A stretch of DNA of 15,830 nt, from assembly GCA_937893015.1 (NCBI GenBank), contig CALBJX010000074.1, forward strand, positions 1 through 15,830, given 5' to 3'. The stretch comes from an uncultured Verrucomicrobiales bacterium (GTDB lineage: Bacteria > Verrucomicrobiota > Verrucomicrobiia > Verrucomicrobiales > Akkermansiaceae). A model generated the notes under the pieces. The model made no database searches and was not told the origin of the DNA. It was given only the letters and a program-made list of their open reading frames with translations. Shown here one piece after another: positions 15,480 through 15,830 of this stretch. Both the position numbers and the translations under genes were made by a program. Position 1 is the stretch's first letter. Each line of letters begins with the position of its first letter.

Positions 15480-15480
15480 A
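15452..15480 (-). promoter_or_regulatory. Promoter of the second M23 peptidase gene
   Basis: On the minus strand, -35 TTGATA (15475-15480) and -10 TATCCT (15452-15457) are 17 bp apart. Only 6 nt lie between the -10 and the ATG, predicting a leaderless mRNA. An alternative -10 (TATTCT) a few bases upstream lacks a good -35. Confidence 0.5.
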
Positions 15481-15687
15481 GCGTAATGCGCACAAGGAAC
15501 GCGAGCGGGCATTCAAGGGGGTGGGCACGAATGGCGGATGCTTCTTTTCCGTTGCCGATCATGTAGTCGAGGTGCTATTCTCGCGCCTGTCAGGAACAGC
15601 CGGCGGCGCGGAAGGTTCATAGGGAAACAGGTAGTTGAAAAAATCCGCCCGCCGAGAGATGGTTGTTTCTGCTTTGACAGGAAGGGG

Positions 15688-15717
15688 CCGCCCCCGAGAC
15701 GTGAGTCTCGGGGGCGG
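15688..15717. other. Strong GC-rich hairpin
   Basis: A perfect 13-bp inverted repeat (15688-15700 with 15705-15717, core CCGCCCCCGAGAC) with a GTGA loop. No T-tract follows on either strand, so it is not a canonical Rho-independent terminator. It could act as a weak terminator, an RNA-stabilising structure or one arm of an attenuator. Confidence 0.7.
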
Positions 15718-15722
15718 TTATG

Positions 15723-15757
15723 GCAAGGGCGAAGTCCGAAGCCGGAAGGACGAAGGG
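15723..15757 (+). repeat. Heptamer repeat (GAAGNNN-type)
   Basis: GCAAGGG followed by CGAAGTC, CGAAGCC, GGAAGGA and CGAAGGG, in strict 7-bp phase. It is the inverse partner of 14727-14761. Confidence 0.75.
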
Positions 15758-15776
15758 GATGAATGGCTTGTCCTAG

Positions 15777-15821
15777 AAATGAGCAGTTTGTCGAACTGAA
15801 TGTACGAAGTACGAAGTTTGA
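15777..15821 (-). repeat. Right terminal repeat, inverted relative to the left end
   Basis: 15777-15813 is the exact reverse complement of 15-51 (37 bp), including the hairpin CAGTT-TGTCG-AACTG (15784-15798) and heptamers GAAGTAC and GAAGTTT running to 15821. Beyond that the two ends diverge. Together with the left end it brackets the whole window. Confidence 0.85.
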
Positions 15822-15830
15822 GTTCCGCTC

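Larger units (their letters stand above)
15481..15787. other. Gene-free, structure-rich intergenic region
   Basis: No convincing gene on either strand. The small open frames are Arg-rich on the plus strand and 34 codons on the minus strand, neither with start signals. Complementary segments suggest RNA structure: CCTGTCA (15586-15592) with TGACAGG (15675-15681), and GGCG-GC-GCGGA (15602-15612) with TCCGC-C-CGCC (15644-15653) around a loop containing ATAGGGAA. The strong hairpin at 15688-15717 and two repeats follow. A small RNA or leader element is possible, but no known family matches well. Confidence 0.4.

Noticed and set aside
15460..15566. Minus-strand 34-codon open frame (MIGNGKEASAIRAHPLE...) ahead of the M23 gene
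   Set aside because: No ribosome site or promoter, and its end runs through the M23 promoter; kept only as intergenic sequence.
15571..15640. Small SRP RNA (4.5S-like)
   Set aside because: GGTGCTATTCTCGC and GTCAGG look suggestive, but the essential GGAAG-NAGCAG core of domain IV is absent.
15571..15660. Cobalamin riboswitch
   Set aside because: ATAGGGAA and a GG/CC pairing are present, but the CCCCGCAACTGT segment and the GCCACTG B12 box are missing and no B12 gene follows.

Overview
This window looks like a piece of chromosome from a Gram-negative (diderm) bacterium with a high-GC genome. It carries lipoproteins with lipoboxes, signal-peptide proteins and envelope peptidases beside ordinary housekeeping genes (polA, galE, transaldolase, nadD). 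No gene fixes the taxon. The style of the LytM peptidases and of the TPR and ankyrin envelope proteins, and the near absence of Shine-Dalgarno sequences, made me think of Verrucomicrobiota, but that is a low-confidence inference. There are no phage, IS, CRISPR or tRNA/rRNA genes. A near-identical repeat sits at both ends in opposite orientation, so the window is probably a complete assembly contig that broke at a multicopy repeat.

Layout from left to right, with all genes on the minus strand except one. (1) 72-4631 is a tight four-gene unit read right to left: a MarR-type regulator, a small lipoprotein, a LytM/M23 peptidase and an 805-aa TPR protein. Its promoter overlaps an inverted repeat that is a good autoregulatory operator candidate. 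(2) 4783-5250 is the only plus-strand gene, an unrecognised 155-aa protein divergent from marR. It has a poor start, and a possible frameshift separates it from a lipobox-like N-terminus. (3) A perfect bidirectional terminator (5286-5316) separates it from polA (5366-8146). (4) 8202-11468 pairs an MBL/beta-CASP nuclease gene with an ankyrin-repeat lipoprotein gene. (5) 11592-13574 is transaldolase followed by galE, ending at a strong terminator. (6) 13633-15445 holds a one-TM four-cysteine protein, nadD and a second LytM peptidase. (7) 15446-15830 has no convincing gene but is rich in hairpins and repeats.

Functionally this is mostly a housekeeping region: DNA repair/replication, RNA turnover, UDP-galactose and pentose-phosphate metabolism, and NAD synthesis. 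Two cell-wall-hydrolase-type loci are set among these genes. The most unusual signals are in the DNA between genes: a heptameric (GAAGNNN)n repeat family in at least five intergenic places; sigma70-like promoters whose -10 boxes lie only 6-16 nt from the start codons, implying leaderless or nearly leaderless mRNAs; perfect 10-bp palindromes inside three promoter spacers; and two mutually exclusive hairpins in the right-hand intergenic region. I did not find a convincing undescribed multigene system.
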